A stretch of 61,724 bases of DNA from Halodesulfovibrio sp. MK-HDV (GCF_009914765.1 NZ_WYDS01000023.1:1-61724), one strand, 5' to 3'. Counted from the first letter of the stretch, positions 52,688 to 61,724 are shown. Numbers and translations: made by a program. Notes: generated by a model from the sequence alone, not told the origin.

Positions 52688-52864
52688 CTATTTACAGTTG
52701 TGCTTTTTCTTGTTTGCAGAACCGCATGAGCATCCTGACGAGGAGCCTCCCCGTCCGTCAAAGCTAATGCCTCAACCCGAGGGTTTATGGCCTTTTGGAA
52801 CAACTTTGATACAGACGAGTGCTATAATTACTAGTCCCACTAGGGGAATTAGGTATCCAAGCAT
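52688..52864 (-). CDS. Predicted small membrane selenoprotein 2 (TGA = Sec31)
   Basis: 58 residues if TGA at 52774-52772 is read as selenocysteine. ATG 52864 has AGGAG 5 bases upstream. Membrane helix MLGYLIPLVGLVIIALVCIKVV, basic linker PKGHKPSG, Sec in PSG-U-GISFDGRGG, then a Ser/Gly/Cys stretch SSSGCSCGSANKKKHNCK ending at TAG 52690. Same plan as gene 1: N-terminal helix, C-terminus cytoplasmic, Gly before Sec, basic tail. A hairpin with the identical AGGCU loop begins 18 nt after the TGA. Two cysteines (CxC) and a terminal Cys could pair with Sec. Terminator lies right after TAG. Confidence 0.78.
52739..52753 (-). promoter_or_regulatory. Putative SECIS hairpin of selenoprotein 2
   Basis: CGGGG-AGGCU-CCUCG on the minus strand, loop starting at +24 after the TGA. 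Compared with gene 1 one stem pair is G-U instead of G-C, and the loop is unchanged. Confidence 0.72.
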
Positions 52865-52888
52865 AGGGTCTCCTGAGAAGGCGCTCCA

Positions 52889-53677
52889 CTATTTCTTTTC
52901 TTCGTTTCTGATACCGATACCTACGGTGTGGTAACCACAGTCAACGTGGAGTACTTCACCGGTAACGCCGGCAGAAAGGTCAGAAGCAAGGTACAGTGCG
53001 TTTTTACCAACATCTTGGATGGTAACGTTGCGCTGCATTGGAGCGTTTGCTTCGATGTAGTTAAGGATCTTACGGAAGCCACCGATACCGGAAGCTGCAA
53101 GAGTCTTAATAGGACCTGCGCTGATAGCATTGATACGTACATTTTTAGTACCAAGGTCAACAGCGAGGTAACGTACGCTAGCTTCCAGAGCAGCTTTTGC
53201 CACACCCATTACATTGTAGTTAGTAATAACTTTTTCAGAGCCGTAATAGGACATAGTGATAATTGACGCATTGTCAGTTAACAGATGCTCAAAAGCACCA
53301 CAGACTGCAGTCAACGAATAAGCAGAAATGTCCATGGCAAGTTTAAAGCCATCTCGGGATGTGTTGATAAAACGTCCCTGAAGATCTTTACGGTCTGCGA
53401 AACCGATGGAATGAACAATGATATCCACACCACCCCATTTCTCTTCAACCAATTTCACTGCTGCAGCAATTTCTTCATCGCTGCTTACATCACACTGGAA
53501 GATGAAATCACCATTAAGCTCTTCACAGATAGGCTCAACGCGTTTTTTCAGAGCATCGCCAAGAAAGTTAAACGCTAATTTAGCGCCATTTTCTTTGAAT
53601 TCTTTGGCAATGCCGTATGCAATGCTTTTGTTGTTGGCAACGCCCAAGACGAGGGCTCGTTTCCCTTCAAGAAGCAT
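52889..53677 (-). CDS. fabI: Enoyl-[acyl-carrier-protein] reductase (NADH), FabI
   Basis: Last reduction of fatty-acid elongation. 262 residues, SDR fold: atypical nucleotide motif GVANNKSIAYGIAKEF at about 12-27 as in FabI, HSIGFADR near 90, and the catalytic pair Tyr-x6-Lys in NYNVMGVAKAALE near 153-163. Ends GIGIRNEEKK. GGAGTTC precedes ATG 53677. purC follows upstream on the same strand at 67 bases distance. Confidence 0.96.
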   Translation of the reverse strand: MLLEGKRALVLGVANNKSIAYGIAKEFKENGAKLAFNFLGDALKKRVEPICEELNGDFIFQCDVSSDEEIAAAVKLVEEKWGGVDIIVHSIGFADRKDLQGRFINTSRDGFKLAMDISAYSLTAVCGAFEHLLTDNASIITMSYYGSEKVITNYNVMGVAKAALEASVRYLAVDLGTKNVRINAISAGPIKTLAASGIGGFRKILNYIEANAPMQRNVTIQDVGKNALYLASDLSAGVTGEVLHVDCGYHTVGIGIRNEEKK

Positions 53678-53743
53678 ATGAACTCCATTTCAGTTTGTCC
53701 GCAGGGTAGCGGACATCTTCGGTATTTATTGTGGTTGCACTCA

Positions 53744-54640
53744 TTAGAGTAGCAGTGTTTGCTCTGTAAGTATAGTGTAGGCCTCAGCGTACTTTTTGCC
53801 TGTTTCGGCAACAACTTCGTCTGGCAGAGCAGGAGCTGGCGGGGTCTTATCCCAGTCCTGTGCGCTGAGCCAGTTACGTAAGTACTGTTTGTCAAAGCTA
53901 GGCTGTCCCTGACCTGGGGTGTAGCTGGACTTAGGCCAGAAGCGGGAAGAGTCTGGAGTGAGAACTTCGTCAATAAGTGTCAGTTCTCCATCAACCATGC
54001 CAAATTCAAATTTGGTATCAGCAATGATGATGCCCTTTTCTTCTGCAAATTCACGGCCTTCAGAGAAAATGCGCAAACTTACATCTGCTACTTTTTCAGC
54101 AAGTTCTTTGCCGATCATTTCTGTAGCACGCTCTACAGAAATGTTTTCGTCGTGGTCGCCCAGTTCTGCTTTGGTGGAAGGGGTAAAGAGCGGGGTCGGA
54201 AATTTTTCAGACTCAAGCATACCTTCCGGCAGTTCATAGCCGCACACAGAACCGGTTTTGTTGTAGTCTTTCCAGCCGGAACCGGAAATGTGACCACGTA
54301 CAATACATTCAATAGGAAGCGGCTTTGCTTTTTTAACAAGCACGGAGCGTCCTTCCAGTTCATCTGCATATTTATGCAGCGGTTCAGGGAAATCTTTTAC
54401 GTCAGATGCGATGAGGTGGTTGGCTATGATGTGCTCGAACTTTTTCATCCAGAACAGGGTGATCTGGTTAAGGATAACACCTTTGTACGGGATAGGTTCT
54501 GCCATGATCACGTCGAATGCTGACATGCGGTCGGTAGTAATAATAAGCAGACTGGATTCATCAATTTCGTAGATATCGCGAACTTTACCGCGAGAAAGAA
54601 GCGGATAATCCGTGATAGTGGTCTTCGTAACGATTTTCAT
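53744..54640 (-). CDS. purC: Phosphoribosylaminoimidazole-succinocarboxamide synthase
   Basis: SAICAR synthase of purine synthesis. 298 residues, the longer type. Signatures: [27 protein letters not shown] at about 18-44, [15 protein letters not shown], and [36 protein letters not shown] 6 bases before ATG 54640. Same strand as hisD (20 bases upstream), likely co-transcribed. Confidence 0.97.
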   Translation of the reverse strand: MKIVTKTTITDYPLLSRGKVRDIYEIDESSLLIITTDRMSAFDVIMAEPIPYKGVILNQITLFWMKKFEHIIANHLIASDVKDFPEPLHKYADELEGRSVLVKKAKPLPIECIVRGHISGSGWKDYNKTGSVCGYELPEGMLESEKFPTPLFTPSTKAELGDHDENISVERATEMIGKELAEKVADVSLRIFSEGREFAEEKGIIIADTKFEFGMVDGELTLIDEVLTPDSSRFWPKSSYTPGQGQPSFDKQYLRNWLSAQDWDKTPPAPALPDEVVAETGKKYAEAYTILTEQTLLL

Positions 54641-54660
54641 GCGAGAACTCCTGCAAGGGG

Positions 54661-55968
54661 CTATTTCTTTAAGCGGGTTTCTGCGGAACGGGCGTGTGCT
54701 TCCAGTCCTTCAAGACGTGCAAGGCGCGCAATTTTTGGCGCATTCTTTTGCGTGAAGGAAGCAGACGCAGCAATAATGCTGGATTTTTTTGTGAAGGTTT
54801 CAACGGACAAAGCCGATGAAAAACGCGCAGTGCCATTGGTTGGCAGTACGTGGTTCGGGCCTGCAAAGTAGTCGCCGACAGGTTCCGGTGAGTTAGCGCC
54901 CATAAAGATAGCGCCAGCATTACGGATAGTCGGTAACAACGCCCAAGGATCTTCAACAATTATTTCCAGATGCTCAGGTGCAACACTGTTGGAAAGCTCC
55001 ACTGCGGTAGCCATGTCCGGAGTAACAACAATAGCACTCCAGTCTTTAAGGGCTGTTGCGGCAATTTCATTGCGCGGGAGCAAACCGGTTTGCGTGCCAA
55101 GCTCTTCGAGAACAGCTTTAGCAAGCTGGTCATCGTCAGTAACAAGCATGGCGGAAGCAAGCGGATCATGCTCTGCTTGAGAGAGCATGTCTGCGGCGAT
55201 CTGCACAGGGTTTCCGGTGTTATCAGCAAGAATTAGAATCTCGCTAGGACCGGCAACCATGTCGATGCCTACAGTACCGATAAACAGGCGTTTAGCGGTG
55301 GTCACAAATATATTTCCAGGGCCGGCAATAACATCTACAGCAGGAATGGTATCTGTGCCGTAAGCAAGGGCTGCAATTGCCCATGCGCTGCCACAGGCAA
55401 ACACATTTGTAATGCCAAGATGATGTGCGGCTGCCAGGATATACTGGTTCGGAACGCCATCAGCGCGCGGTGGTGATACAACGCAGATTTCTTCTACGCC
55501 TGCAACCTGTGCGGGGATAACGTTCATAAGCATACTGGAGATAAGCGGGGTGTCGCCACCTTGGCCGCCCGGAACATACAGTCCGGCTCGGTCAACAGGG
55601 CGAACAACCTGTCCCAAAATTGTTCCGTCTTCGCTTGTGGTAAACCAGGATTTCTCTTTCTGGTTTTCGTGGAACGTGCGGATATTGTGTGCAGCTTCTT
55701 TGATAATATCAAAATCTTCTGCAGGAATGTCTTGTGCAGCCTTTGCTAAGGTTGCTTCGGACACTCGCACCATATCTTCGGTAAACGAAGGGCAGTCAAA
55801 CTTTTGCGTGTAATGAACAAGAGCCTTATCCCCTTCTGTATGCACATGATGCAGAATCTCACGCACCACAGGTTCAACAGAATTCTCAGGGTTATCCCGT
55901 CCAGCGAGAAGTTCCCTGATCCCCTTCCAATCCTTTTTGGACTGGTAGCTGATCATACGACAGGGCAT
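54661..55968 (-). CDS. hisD: Histidinol dehydrogenase
   Basis: Zinc enzyme oxidising histidinol to histidine in two NAD steps. 435 residues. Signatures: [29 protein letters not shown], the family block [15 protein letters not shown] near 238-252, and [14 protein letters not shown] near 270. Also [22 protein letters not shown] with metal ligands late in the chain. TTAGGAG before ATG 55968. First gene of hisD-purC-fabI on the minus strand. Confidence 0.97.
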   Translation of the reverse strand: MPCRMISYQSKKDWKGIRELLAGRDNPENSVEPVVREILHHVHTEGDKALVHYTQKFDCPSFTEDMVRVSEATLAKAAQDIPAEDFDIIKEAAHNIRTFHENQKEKSWFTTSEDGTILGQVVRPVDRAGLYVPGGQGGDTPLISSMLMNVIPAQVAGVEEICVVSPPRADGVPNQYILAAAHHLGITNVFACGSAWAIAALAYGTDTIPAVDVIAGPGNIFVTTAKRLFIGTVGIDMVAGPSEILILADNTGNPVQIAADMLSQAEHDPLASAMLVTDDDQLAKAVLEELGTQTGLLPRNEIAATALKDWSAIVVTPDMATAVELSNSVAPEHLEIIVEDPWALLPTIRNAGAIFMGANSPEPVGDYFAGPNHVLPTNGTARFSSALSVETFTKKSSIIAASASFTQKNAPKIARLARLEGLEAHARSAETRLKK

Positions 55969-56086
55969 ACTGGCTCCTAATCAAATAAGGTTCATAAAAC
56001 TAAATCCGACGCCCCATCCTTATAAGAGGGTGTCGGAAAAGTCGAGAGCATTACGGCGGTAAAAATGACACAGCAGAAGGTTTTAT

Positions 56087-57505
56087 CTAGAACTGATAAT
56101 CCCAAAGAAGTACGGCACGGTAAGCGTCACGGGTATCGGAAGTTCCCCAAACTTGAGGGTCTACCTCGATATGGATATATCCGAGGCGTAAAATTATACT
56201 AAAGTTTTCGAACAGTTTCAGTGTGGTTTCAGAATCTATTTCAACAAGCCAATCTTTGTTGGTGAGATAGGTTCCCCAGTTGTTTCTATATCCACCTTGA
56301 AGGAGCTCAGGAGAAAATCTGTTGTTTTGTACCGCATCCGTACTGTTGGTGCCATGCATGTACAGAAATTTGCAGGATGTTGTAAGGTCTTCAGTGAAGA
56401 CTAGATCATCAACAACAAGTCCTAATGTCCAACGACCTGTAGCATCCTGAATGAGAAGTGATGATTCTGTTGTAATTGCGTACTTGTAATACCCGAAGTC
56501 TGTAAGACCCCATTGGTTTGTTATAAAGGGCATTCTTCCTGCGCCGTTTTCATATGCATTGTCATCATCACCGCTTGCCCACCAGCCAAGAATACCAATA
56601 GTCATAAAATCGAATGCCCAGTCTACCTCACCTAAAAGAACAGCACCTTGCCTGCTGGCAGAATCAGTGCCGCCATGCAATGTTCCCCACATAAGATCAG
56701 TTTTCACTGTTAGGTTGCGAATTCCGTGATATCGACCTGAAAATCCTCCCCAAAAAGCCCATGGGTTGCCTGAAAAATTAGAAAATCCATTCCATAACCC
56801 TATATTGCCGCCATCGACCCACGCTGAGCCTAATGGATCACCCGCAACATTTTTTCCAAAATCACTCCATACGATATACGGTGTGAAAACATGATCGTCT
56901 GGAGCGTAGGTATAAGTGGCAGCAAAGAGATCCATGGTTTCATTTGAACGGGATTGGTTTAATCGGTCATATGATCTACCCCAAATGAAGGATCCGTTCA
57001 TCTTGTCTGTAAATTCATATTGAAGAACGAAGGCAGCCAAGTTGTCATCAAGAATTATGGAACCACCCACCTGATTAGGGAGATGGACAGACGTGAGACC
57101 GGCTCTTGCCTTTAGTGGAATGTCTCTAGGTTCAACTTTCAGAAAGGCATAGGTTGTTTGGATGTTAACGCCGTCTGTGCCTATTTGACCGCCTTCAAAT
57201 TCACTGTTTTCCTTATCAACGCCCCAAAAGGTGTCGATTTCAAATAGCGCCATGGCGGAAACCACCTGATGTGGATTGAAATCAAACTGGAATCGGGAAT
57301 ATTGGGAAGCTCGGAAGTTGTTGTTGATATCTCTGCCTGAGTATGGAGAAGCAAATCCCAGAAGAGAACCTGTTGACCATTGCGTGAACACTTGTAATGT
57401 TCCTGATGGGTGTATTTCCAGCGCAAGACATGGCGTCGCCAGATACAGAAATGAGGCGAGAGCAGCGCATACAATAATAATAGAAGTGAGATACTTTTTT
57501 TTCAT
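56087..57505 (-). CDS. Outer-membrane porin of the Desulfovibrio homotrimeric type
   Basis: 472 residues. Signal peptide 1-29 (MKKKYLTSIIIVCAALASFLYLATPCLA), then a beta-rich chain with alternating aromatic and polar residues, many Trp/Tyr/Asn, ending in WDYQF; a terminal Phe is the outer-membrane insertion signal. Features such as FDFNPHQVVSAMALFEID and YRAVLLWDYQF are typical of Desulfovibrio porins. No ribosome site as strong as its neighbours; single gene. Possibly forms the main general pore. Confidence 0.88.
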   Translation of the reverse strand: MKKKYLTSIIIVCAALASFLYLATPCLALEIHPSGTLQVFTQWSTGSLLGFASPYSGRDINNNFRASQYSRFQFDFNPHQVVSAMALFEIDTFWGVDKENSEFEGGQIGTDGVNIQTTYAFLKVEPRDIPLKARAGLTSVHLPNQVGGSIILDDNLAAFVLQYEFTDKMNGSFIWGRSYDRLNQSRSNETMDLFAATYTYAPDDHVFTPYIVWSDFGKNVAGDPLGSAWVDGGNIGLWNGFSNFSGNPWAFWGGFSGRYHGIRNLTVKTDLMWGTLHGGTDSASRQGAVLLGEVDWAFDFMTIGILGWWASGDDDNAYENGAGRMPFITNQWGLTDFGYYKYAITTESSLLIQDATGRWTLGLVVDDLVFTEDLTTSCKFLYMHGTNSTDAVQNNRFSPELLQGGYRNNWGTYLTNKDWLVEIDSETTLKLFENFSIILRLGYIHIEVDPQVWGTSDTRDAYRAVLLWDYQF

Positions 57506-57647
57506 GGCATAACGTGTTGAGATTAAAGTCTATCATTAAGCTATGTATCACTGGTATAGATGGGAATGATATTTACGAGATGTCAGATTTAAGCAGCTCA
57601 AAAAGCAAGATTAGAATTCAAACGAGAAAGATGGTACACGAGTAATT

Positions 57648-59498
57648 ATGGAACCTATCGATTTAAAAACGATTCCCGTTTCTCCGGGAGTCTATTTATA
57701 TAAAGATGCGCACGGGCGTGTCGTATATGTGGGGAAGGCAAAACACCTACGTAAACGTGTTGCTTCGTATTTTCGTCCGCCGGAAACACAAACTCCTAAG
57801 ACTCGGGCAATGCTGCGTCAGGCACAGACCATAACAACTTTGATCACTACGACGGAAAAAGAGGCATTGTTGCTTGAGGCGAGCCTCATTAAGAAACATC
57901 GCCCTCGGTACAACATTCTGCTTCGAGACGATAAGCAGTATGTGCTGTTTAAGTTGAATAAAAAGCATCGTTGGCCTCGATTGACCCTAACGCGAAAGGT
58001 GCTGAAAGACGGCTCAAAATATTTTGGCCCATTTACTTCGTCCCATTCTGCATGGGAAACGCTCAAGGCTGTTCACAAAGTGTTTATGTTGAGACGATGT
58101 GCAGATAGAGCTTTTTCCAATAGGGTTCGTCCATGTCTGTACCATCACATAGGACAGTGCCTTGCCCCGTGTTGTCTGGAAATTTCGCATGATGACTATT
58201 CGGAGCAAGTGCATCGCGTAGAGTTATTGCTTTCAGGAAAATCAAATGAGCTGGTGGAAATACTCACAACAAAAATGTACGCCGCGTCTGAATCTATGGA
58301 TTTTGAAACAGCGGCGCAGCTTCGGGATCAGATTAAAGCGGTTGAAGTGACAGTCGAAAAACAGGCAGCTGTAATCCCGACTGCTCATGACATGGACGTT
58401 ATTGGTCTTGGAGAAACAGACAAAGGACTTGCACTGGGGATTTTGTTTATTCGTGGTGGGATTCTCATCGACAAGAAAAATTACTTTTGGGCAGGGCTCG
58501 GTCTCGAAGAAGCGCCGGAGTTACTCCAGTCTTTTATTGCACAATATTATGGTGTGAACAGCTTTGTTCCGTCGCGCGTGGTAGTTCCATGGGGGAATGA
58601 TGTGCTCGGCGATGAAACTAACGCGGAACCTTTGGTTGCCCATGCTGAAGCGTTAACAGAGTTACGAGGGATGCAGGTGCGTGTTACTTCTCCGAGGAAC
58701 GACACAGAAAGTAAGCTTGTAACCATGGCGACAGCCAACGCCATTGATGATTCAAAAAATAAGCGCAACATTAGTCCTCTTACCATTTTGCAAAAGCGGC
58801 TTGGCTTAGCAGAAGAGCCATATCGAACAGAAATTGTGGACGTGTCCCATACCTCAGGAAAAGATACCAGAGTTGGGATGGTTGTTTTTGAAGGTGAGTC
58901 ACCTGCTAAGAGCGAATATAGAACTTATGCCTTCACAGACGAGGAAGGTGGAGGGGATGACTATGGCGTGTTGGCACTGTGGATGGAGCGGCGCTTAAAT
59001 TCAGGTCCGCCGTGGCCGGATTTATTACTCATTGATGGCGGGCGCGGGCAGTTGAACGCCGTTGTCAGTGTTTTGGAGGCTCACGGGCAGGGGGATTTAT
59101 GTTCTGTTATTTCTATTGCGAAAGCTCGCAAGGATGAAACAGGCAGGGCAGACAGGCGAAAAGGGAATATTGAAGACAGAATTTTTCTTCCCGGACGTTC
59201 AAATCCACTTCAACTGAAAGCAGGTGCACCGGAGCTGCTTTTATTGCAGCACATGCGTGATCTATGCCACGATTATTCAATTGGCAGGCACAGAAAAGCG
59301 CGTGCAGGACGTGCGTTGACTGGTGAACTTCAGCGGATACCCGGCATTGGGCCTTCAATGGCAAAAAAATTATGGACGCATTACTCTTCAGTAAAAGAAA
59401 TGGCTGCTGCTTCTGTTACTGATTTGATGCAAATTGATGGGGTCGGAAAGAAAAAAGCGGAAGCAATATTTGAAGGGCTTTCAGTTTTTAGAGGATAA
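57648..59498 (+). CDS. uvrC: Excinuclease ABC subunit C
   Basis: Makes both incisions in nucleotide excision repair. 616 residues: GIY-YIG nuclease at about 10-90 (PGVYLYKDAHGRVVYVGKA), Cys-rich segment RPCLYHHIGQCLAPCC near 163-178, UVR motif EILTTKMYAASESMDFETAAQLRDQI near 204-229 for UvrB binding, RNase H-like second nuclease domain with DVSHTSG and LLIDGGRGQLN, and HhH repeats at the C-terminus (IPGIGPSMAKKL; IDGVGKKKAEAI). ATG 57648 has only CGAG in front. Confidence 0.96.
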   Translation: MEPIDLKTIPVSPGVYLYKDAHGRVVYVGKAKHLRKRVASYFRPPETQTPKTRAMLRQAQTITTLITTTEKEALLLEASLIKKHRPRYNILLRDDKQYVLFKLNKKHRWPRLTLTRKVLKDGSKYFGPFTSSHSAWETLKAVHKVFMLRRCADRAFSNRVRPCLYHHIGQCLAPCCLEISHDDYSEQVHRVELLLSGKSNELVEILTTKMYAASESMDFETAAQLRDQIKAVEVTVEKQAAVIPTAHDMDVIGLGETDKGLALGILFIRGGILIDKKNYFWAGLGLEEAPELLQSFIAQYYGVNSFVPSRVVVPWGNDVLGDETNAEPLVAHAEALTELRGMQVRVTSPRNDTESKLVTMATANAIDDSKNKRNISPLTILQKRLGLAEEPYRTEIVDVSHTSGKDTRVGMVVFEGESPAKSEYRTYAFTDEEGGGDDYGVLALWMERRLNSGPPWPDLLLIDGGRGQLNAVVSVLEAHGQGDLCSVISIAKARKDETGRADRRKGNIEDRIFLPGRSNPLQLKAGAPELLLLQHMRDLCHDYSIGRHRKARAGRALTGELQRIPGIGPSMAKKLWTHYSSVKEMAAASVTDLMQIDGVGKKKAEAIFEGLSVFRG

Positions 59499-60039
59499 GG
59501 GCTTTTTCTAAGCCTGATTCTGTCAGTGTTTGGATGGAATAATAATGGTTGCACTTTCATTAATAACAGCTTTCCCCTTTGTCTATCCTACGAAAATCTT
59601 TTAATTAGTTGCAATATTGTGTAAAAAAGGGCTACAAGTAGTTTGGTCATGTTTGAAGCGCTGAAATAGAAAAACTAATAATGTCTTAAAATAGAATTAA
59701 GAGAATTGGTTAGAAAATAGGTTGAGTGTAGTTTAAAATGACGTTACGTTAGCGGTCACTTACAAAGTGAAATTAAACACTACTTTTTCAGAAACTTGCA
59801 TCATGTGAATGGACGGAAACATTTTATTGGTGTATCTGGGAATTTGAGATTATATTTGGGAGTTTGTATAGGGTGTTGCTTTAACATGAACAGGAGGGGG
59901 ATATTGCCGCGTTAGGCGTAGTGTGGCGATATACAAAGCACATGGTTTTTACACGTTCTAGACTAATGAGACCTCATATGGCGTATTGAGGTGTGTTAGA
60001 GCCTGGTGTGACTCCTCGTAGCAATGTGTAGGGAGAGTT
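59499..60039. other. A+T-rich gene-free region upstream of the CII-like gene
   Basis: 541 bases without a supported gene. An imperfect hairpin ATATTGCC/GGCGATAT lies at 59901-59932. No terminator is seen close after uvrC. No tRNA or known RNA recognised. Confidence 0.4.
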
Positions 60040-60330
60040 ATGATGCGTTCAGAGTTAACTAAGATTGTCCATGAACTGGTGTTAAACAGTCCGATTCCAG
60101 CAAAAGCGCTCGCGAAAGAAATTGGCAAGCCGTATTCGACCTTGCTGCGCGAAGTTAATCCGTATGATGCCGGAGCTAAGTTGGGCGTTGAAACATTGAT
60201 GGACATAATGAAGAAAACTGGAAACGTTGAACCATTAGAGTACATTGCTCAAGAAATGGGATTTGCGATTGTAGATCCAAAACTTATGGCAGAGCCGAGT
60301 GACACTGCTAATCTCGCCGAGATTGCATAG
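60040..60330 (+). CDS. Phage regulatory protein CII (CP76)-like
   Basis: 96 residues matching the CP76/CII family of phage P2-type regulators: ELVLNSPIPAKALAKEIGKPYSTLLREVNPYDAGAKLGVETLMDIMKKTGN, an HTH at about 18-45, followed by LEYIAQEMGFAIV. Such genes stand alone in many Desulfovibrio chromosomes without a prophage, as here. ATG 60040 or 60043; GGGAGAG in front. Function probably DNA binding. Confidence 0.87.
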   Translation: MMRSELTKIVHELVLNSPIPAKALAKEIGKPYSTLLREVNPYDAGAKLGVETLMDIMKKTGNVEPLEYIAQEMGFAIVDPKLMAEPSDTANLAEIA

Positions 60331-60379
60331 CGAGTAATCACTAATGCAATAGGCTGAGGTTGTCAGTCTCTGTCAATCT

Positions 60380-60414
60380 TTAAGAGACCTGTAGTAATAC
60401 GGGTCTCTTTCTAT
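60380..60414 (+). terminator. Terminator of the CII-like gene
   Basis: AAGAGACCTGT-AGTAAT-ACGGGTCTCTT then TCTATTTT. Confidence 0.8.
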
Positions 60415-60425
60415 TTTATGCGTAT

Positions 60426-60464
60426 AAAAAAAGCTCCTGCTACAATGTCAGGAGCTTTTTTTGC
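60426..60464. terminator. Bidirectional terminator, also for mnmA
   Basis: AAAAAAGCTCCTG-CTACAATGT-CAGGAGCTTTTTT; 28 bases past the mnmA stop on the minus strand. Confidence 0.9.
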
Positions 60465-60491
60465 ATTTTACTACATAGAACTTTTGTTTTG

Positions 60492-61526
60492 CTACATAGA
60501 GCTTTCAATGATGCCGCCACCAAGAACAGTGAGGTCCTCATCATAGACACAGCAAACTTGTCCGCTTGCTGGAGGCGATTGAGGTTCTTGGTAGGTAATG
60601 ACTAGCATGCTACCTTGTTCACTGATGGATACAGGAATAGGCTGCTGCCGGTAGCGAGTGCGAACAAGAAGTTCTTTGCCCCAGAGTTCCTTAGCAACAA
60701 GAAAGTTCATGTTGCTTACGATGCAACCCGTGGAAAGCAATTCAGCTTTCGGGCCCACAATCAGTATGTTCTTTTTCAAATCTTTGCGGATAACATACAA
60801 TGGTTCTTTCCACGCAATGCCAAGCCCTTTACGTTGCCCCTCAGTATGTTGCCACAGCCCGTTGTGTTTACCAACGACTGTGCCGTCAGCAAGTTCCATA
60901 TTACCGCCGGTGCCGAGTTTTGCACCTCTATTAATCAGGAATGCACGGTAATCATCGTTCGGGACAAAACAAATTTCCTGACTTTCACTCGGATATGCAG
61001 GAGCAATCCCACGTGCAGCTAAGTCGGCCTTAATGTCTTCTTTCTTCATTTTACCGAGCGGGAAAAGAGCCTTTTCCAATTGGTGCTTCGGCACAAGAGA
61101 CAAAAAGTAGCTCTGGTCTTTTTTTACATCAAGGCCACGTGAAAGCGTACGCCCGTAAACTGGATGATCTTCCAGAACAGCATAATGCCCAGTAGCAATT
61201 TGGTCTGCTCCAAGCTTTTCTGCTTCACGCAACAGCGCGCCGAATTTCATGCTTGCATTGCATAATGCACATGGATTCGGAGTACGACCGTGTACGTATT
61301 CATCCATGAAAGGGTCAACAACACACCGTTCGAACTCTTCATGCAGGTCTACAGCATAAAAAGGTATATCCAGCGCTGCGCACATGGCATCAATCGCGTC
61401 TTCTCTTTCTTTGCAGGGAGCAAGAAAGTGTGCGTGAAGTGCAAAAATGTCGTGTCCCTGTTCTTTCAATGTGAGCAGGGCGTACAAAGAATCTGTTCCG
61501 CCGCTTACTGCAATTGCAATGGTCAT
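60492..61526 (-). CDS. mnmA: tRNA-specific 2-thiouridylase MnmA
   Basis: Thiolates U34 of tRNA-Lys, -Glu and -Gln. 344 residues. PP-loop ATPase motif SGGTDS at 8-13, the catalytic NPCALCN with Cys86/Cys89 at 85-90, and second cysteine in SQEICFV near 185. The family usually has about 360-370 residues, so this one is slightly short at the C-terminus (ends GGGIIESSM). Some deltaproteobacterial members have this shorter form. AGGAA precedes ATG 61526. A 12-base direct repeat lies across the stop codon. Confidence 0.95.
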   Translation of the reverse strand: MTIAIAVSGGTDSLYALLTLKEQGHDIFALHAHFLAPCKEREDAIDAMCAALDIPFYAVDLHEEFERCVVDPFMDEYVHGRTPNPCALCNASMKFGALLREAEKLGADQIATGHYAVLEDHPVYGRTLSRGLDVKKDQSYFLSLVPKHQLEKALFPLGKMKKEDIKADLAARGIAPAYPSESQEICFVPNDDYRAFLINRGAKLGTGGNMELADGTVVGKHNGLWQHTEGQRKGLGIAWKEPLYVIRKDLKKNILIVGPKAELLSTGCIVSNMNFLVAKELWGKELLVRTRYRQQPIPVSISEQGSMLVITYQEPQSPPASGQVCCVYDEDLTVLGGGIIESSM

Positions 61527-61547
61527 TTGGTATTCCTGAACGTTTTA

Positions 61548-61617
61548 GCATGGTCTCCGACGGGCAAGGGCTCTGCCCTGCACCCGCAAGGGGGACGCCC
61601 CCTTGACCGAGATTATG
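61548..61617. repeat. GC-rich dispersed repeat, copy D
   Basis: GGGCAAGGGCTCTGCC followed by the 38-base core at 61580-61617, the same as 2357-2394 with one mismatch. Placed 20 bases upstream of mnmA on the minus strand. Confidence 0.7.
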
Positions 61618-61724
61618 TGATATGACCTATCTATACTTATGAAGATATTTGGTCATAAGAAAGTTTAAAATTTTTGTTTATCAATAAGATAATGCTCCAA
61701 CTAATAGCTGGCTGCGTATTATTG

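Noticed and set aside
60040-60330. Prophage marker
   Set aside because: CII-like gene is alone; no integrase, capsid or attachment sites are near.
60466-60505. 12-base direct repeat CTACATAGA at the end of mnmA
   Set aside because: Only two short copies across the stop codon; likely slippage, no function shown.
1-61724. CRISPR arrays, insertion sequences, replication origin
   Set aside because: No regularly spaced repeats, transposase-like frame or DnaA-box cluster seen.

Overview
The window reads as one contiguous piece of a Desulfovibrionales chromosome (sulfate reducer), most like the marine Halodesulfovibrio group. That assignment is an inference from gene content: CooA/CooS/CooC carbon monoxide dehydrogenase, hybrid cluster protein with a ferredoxin, an Omp porin of the Desulfovibrio type, DUF2156 and GGDEF proteins, moderate G+C, and dispersed GC-rich intergenic repeats of the kind seen in Desulfovibrio genomes. 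Nothing in it is clearly a prophage, plasmid or insertion sequence.

Layout. 1-3808: biotin block (bioA partial, bioB, then birA on the other strand with a BirA-type operator). 4205-8674: MATE exporter, DUF2156 protein, NifU-like scaffold, gltX. 9011-13427: a self-contained sigma-54 module in which twin palindromes and a -24/-12 promoter precede a ureohydrolase (agmatinase family) and a sodium:solute symporter, followed by their likely PAS-AAA-HTH activator. 13646-24010: redox and gas-response block with a CRP/FNR regulator, a secreted Cys-Pro protein, a ferredoxin, cooA-cooS-cooC and hcp; hcp and the ferredoxin share one operator type. 24384-34598: tRNA-Val and the translation cluster thrS-infC-rpmI-rplT-pheS-pheT-merR, then rpe and tkt. 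infC very probably starts at ATC. 35016-41690: Lon-like protease, a glycosyltransferase pair, a 57-residue HTH protein, a membrane diguanylate cyclase. 41919-45163: purT, then a usp/kinase-like/DUF1499 operon. 45387-48942: amino-acid ABC importer with a fused double permease. 49345-50780: membrane protein and TetR regulator.

51006-52864 is the most unusual part. On the minus strand it holds three identical tRNA-Ser(GGA) genes, the SRP RNA gene (ffs) between two of them, and two very small genes that make sense only if an in-frame TGA is read as selenocysteine. Both encode one N-terminal membrane helix, a glycine-rich linker and Sec. Both carry, 15-18 nt after the TGA, a hairpin with the same AGGCU apical loop and a compensating G-U pair in the stem. 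They resemble the layout of eukaryotic SelK/SelS and are the best candidate here for something undescribed.

52889-61526: fabI, purC, hisD, porin, uvrC, a phage CII-like protein and mnmA, ending in another copy of the GC-rich repeat.
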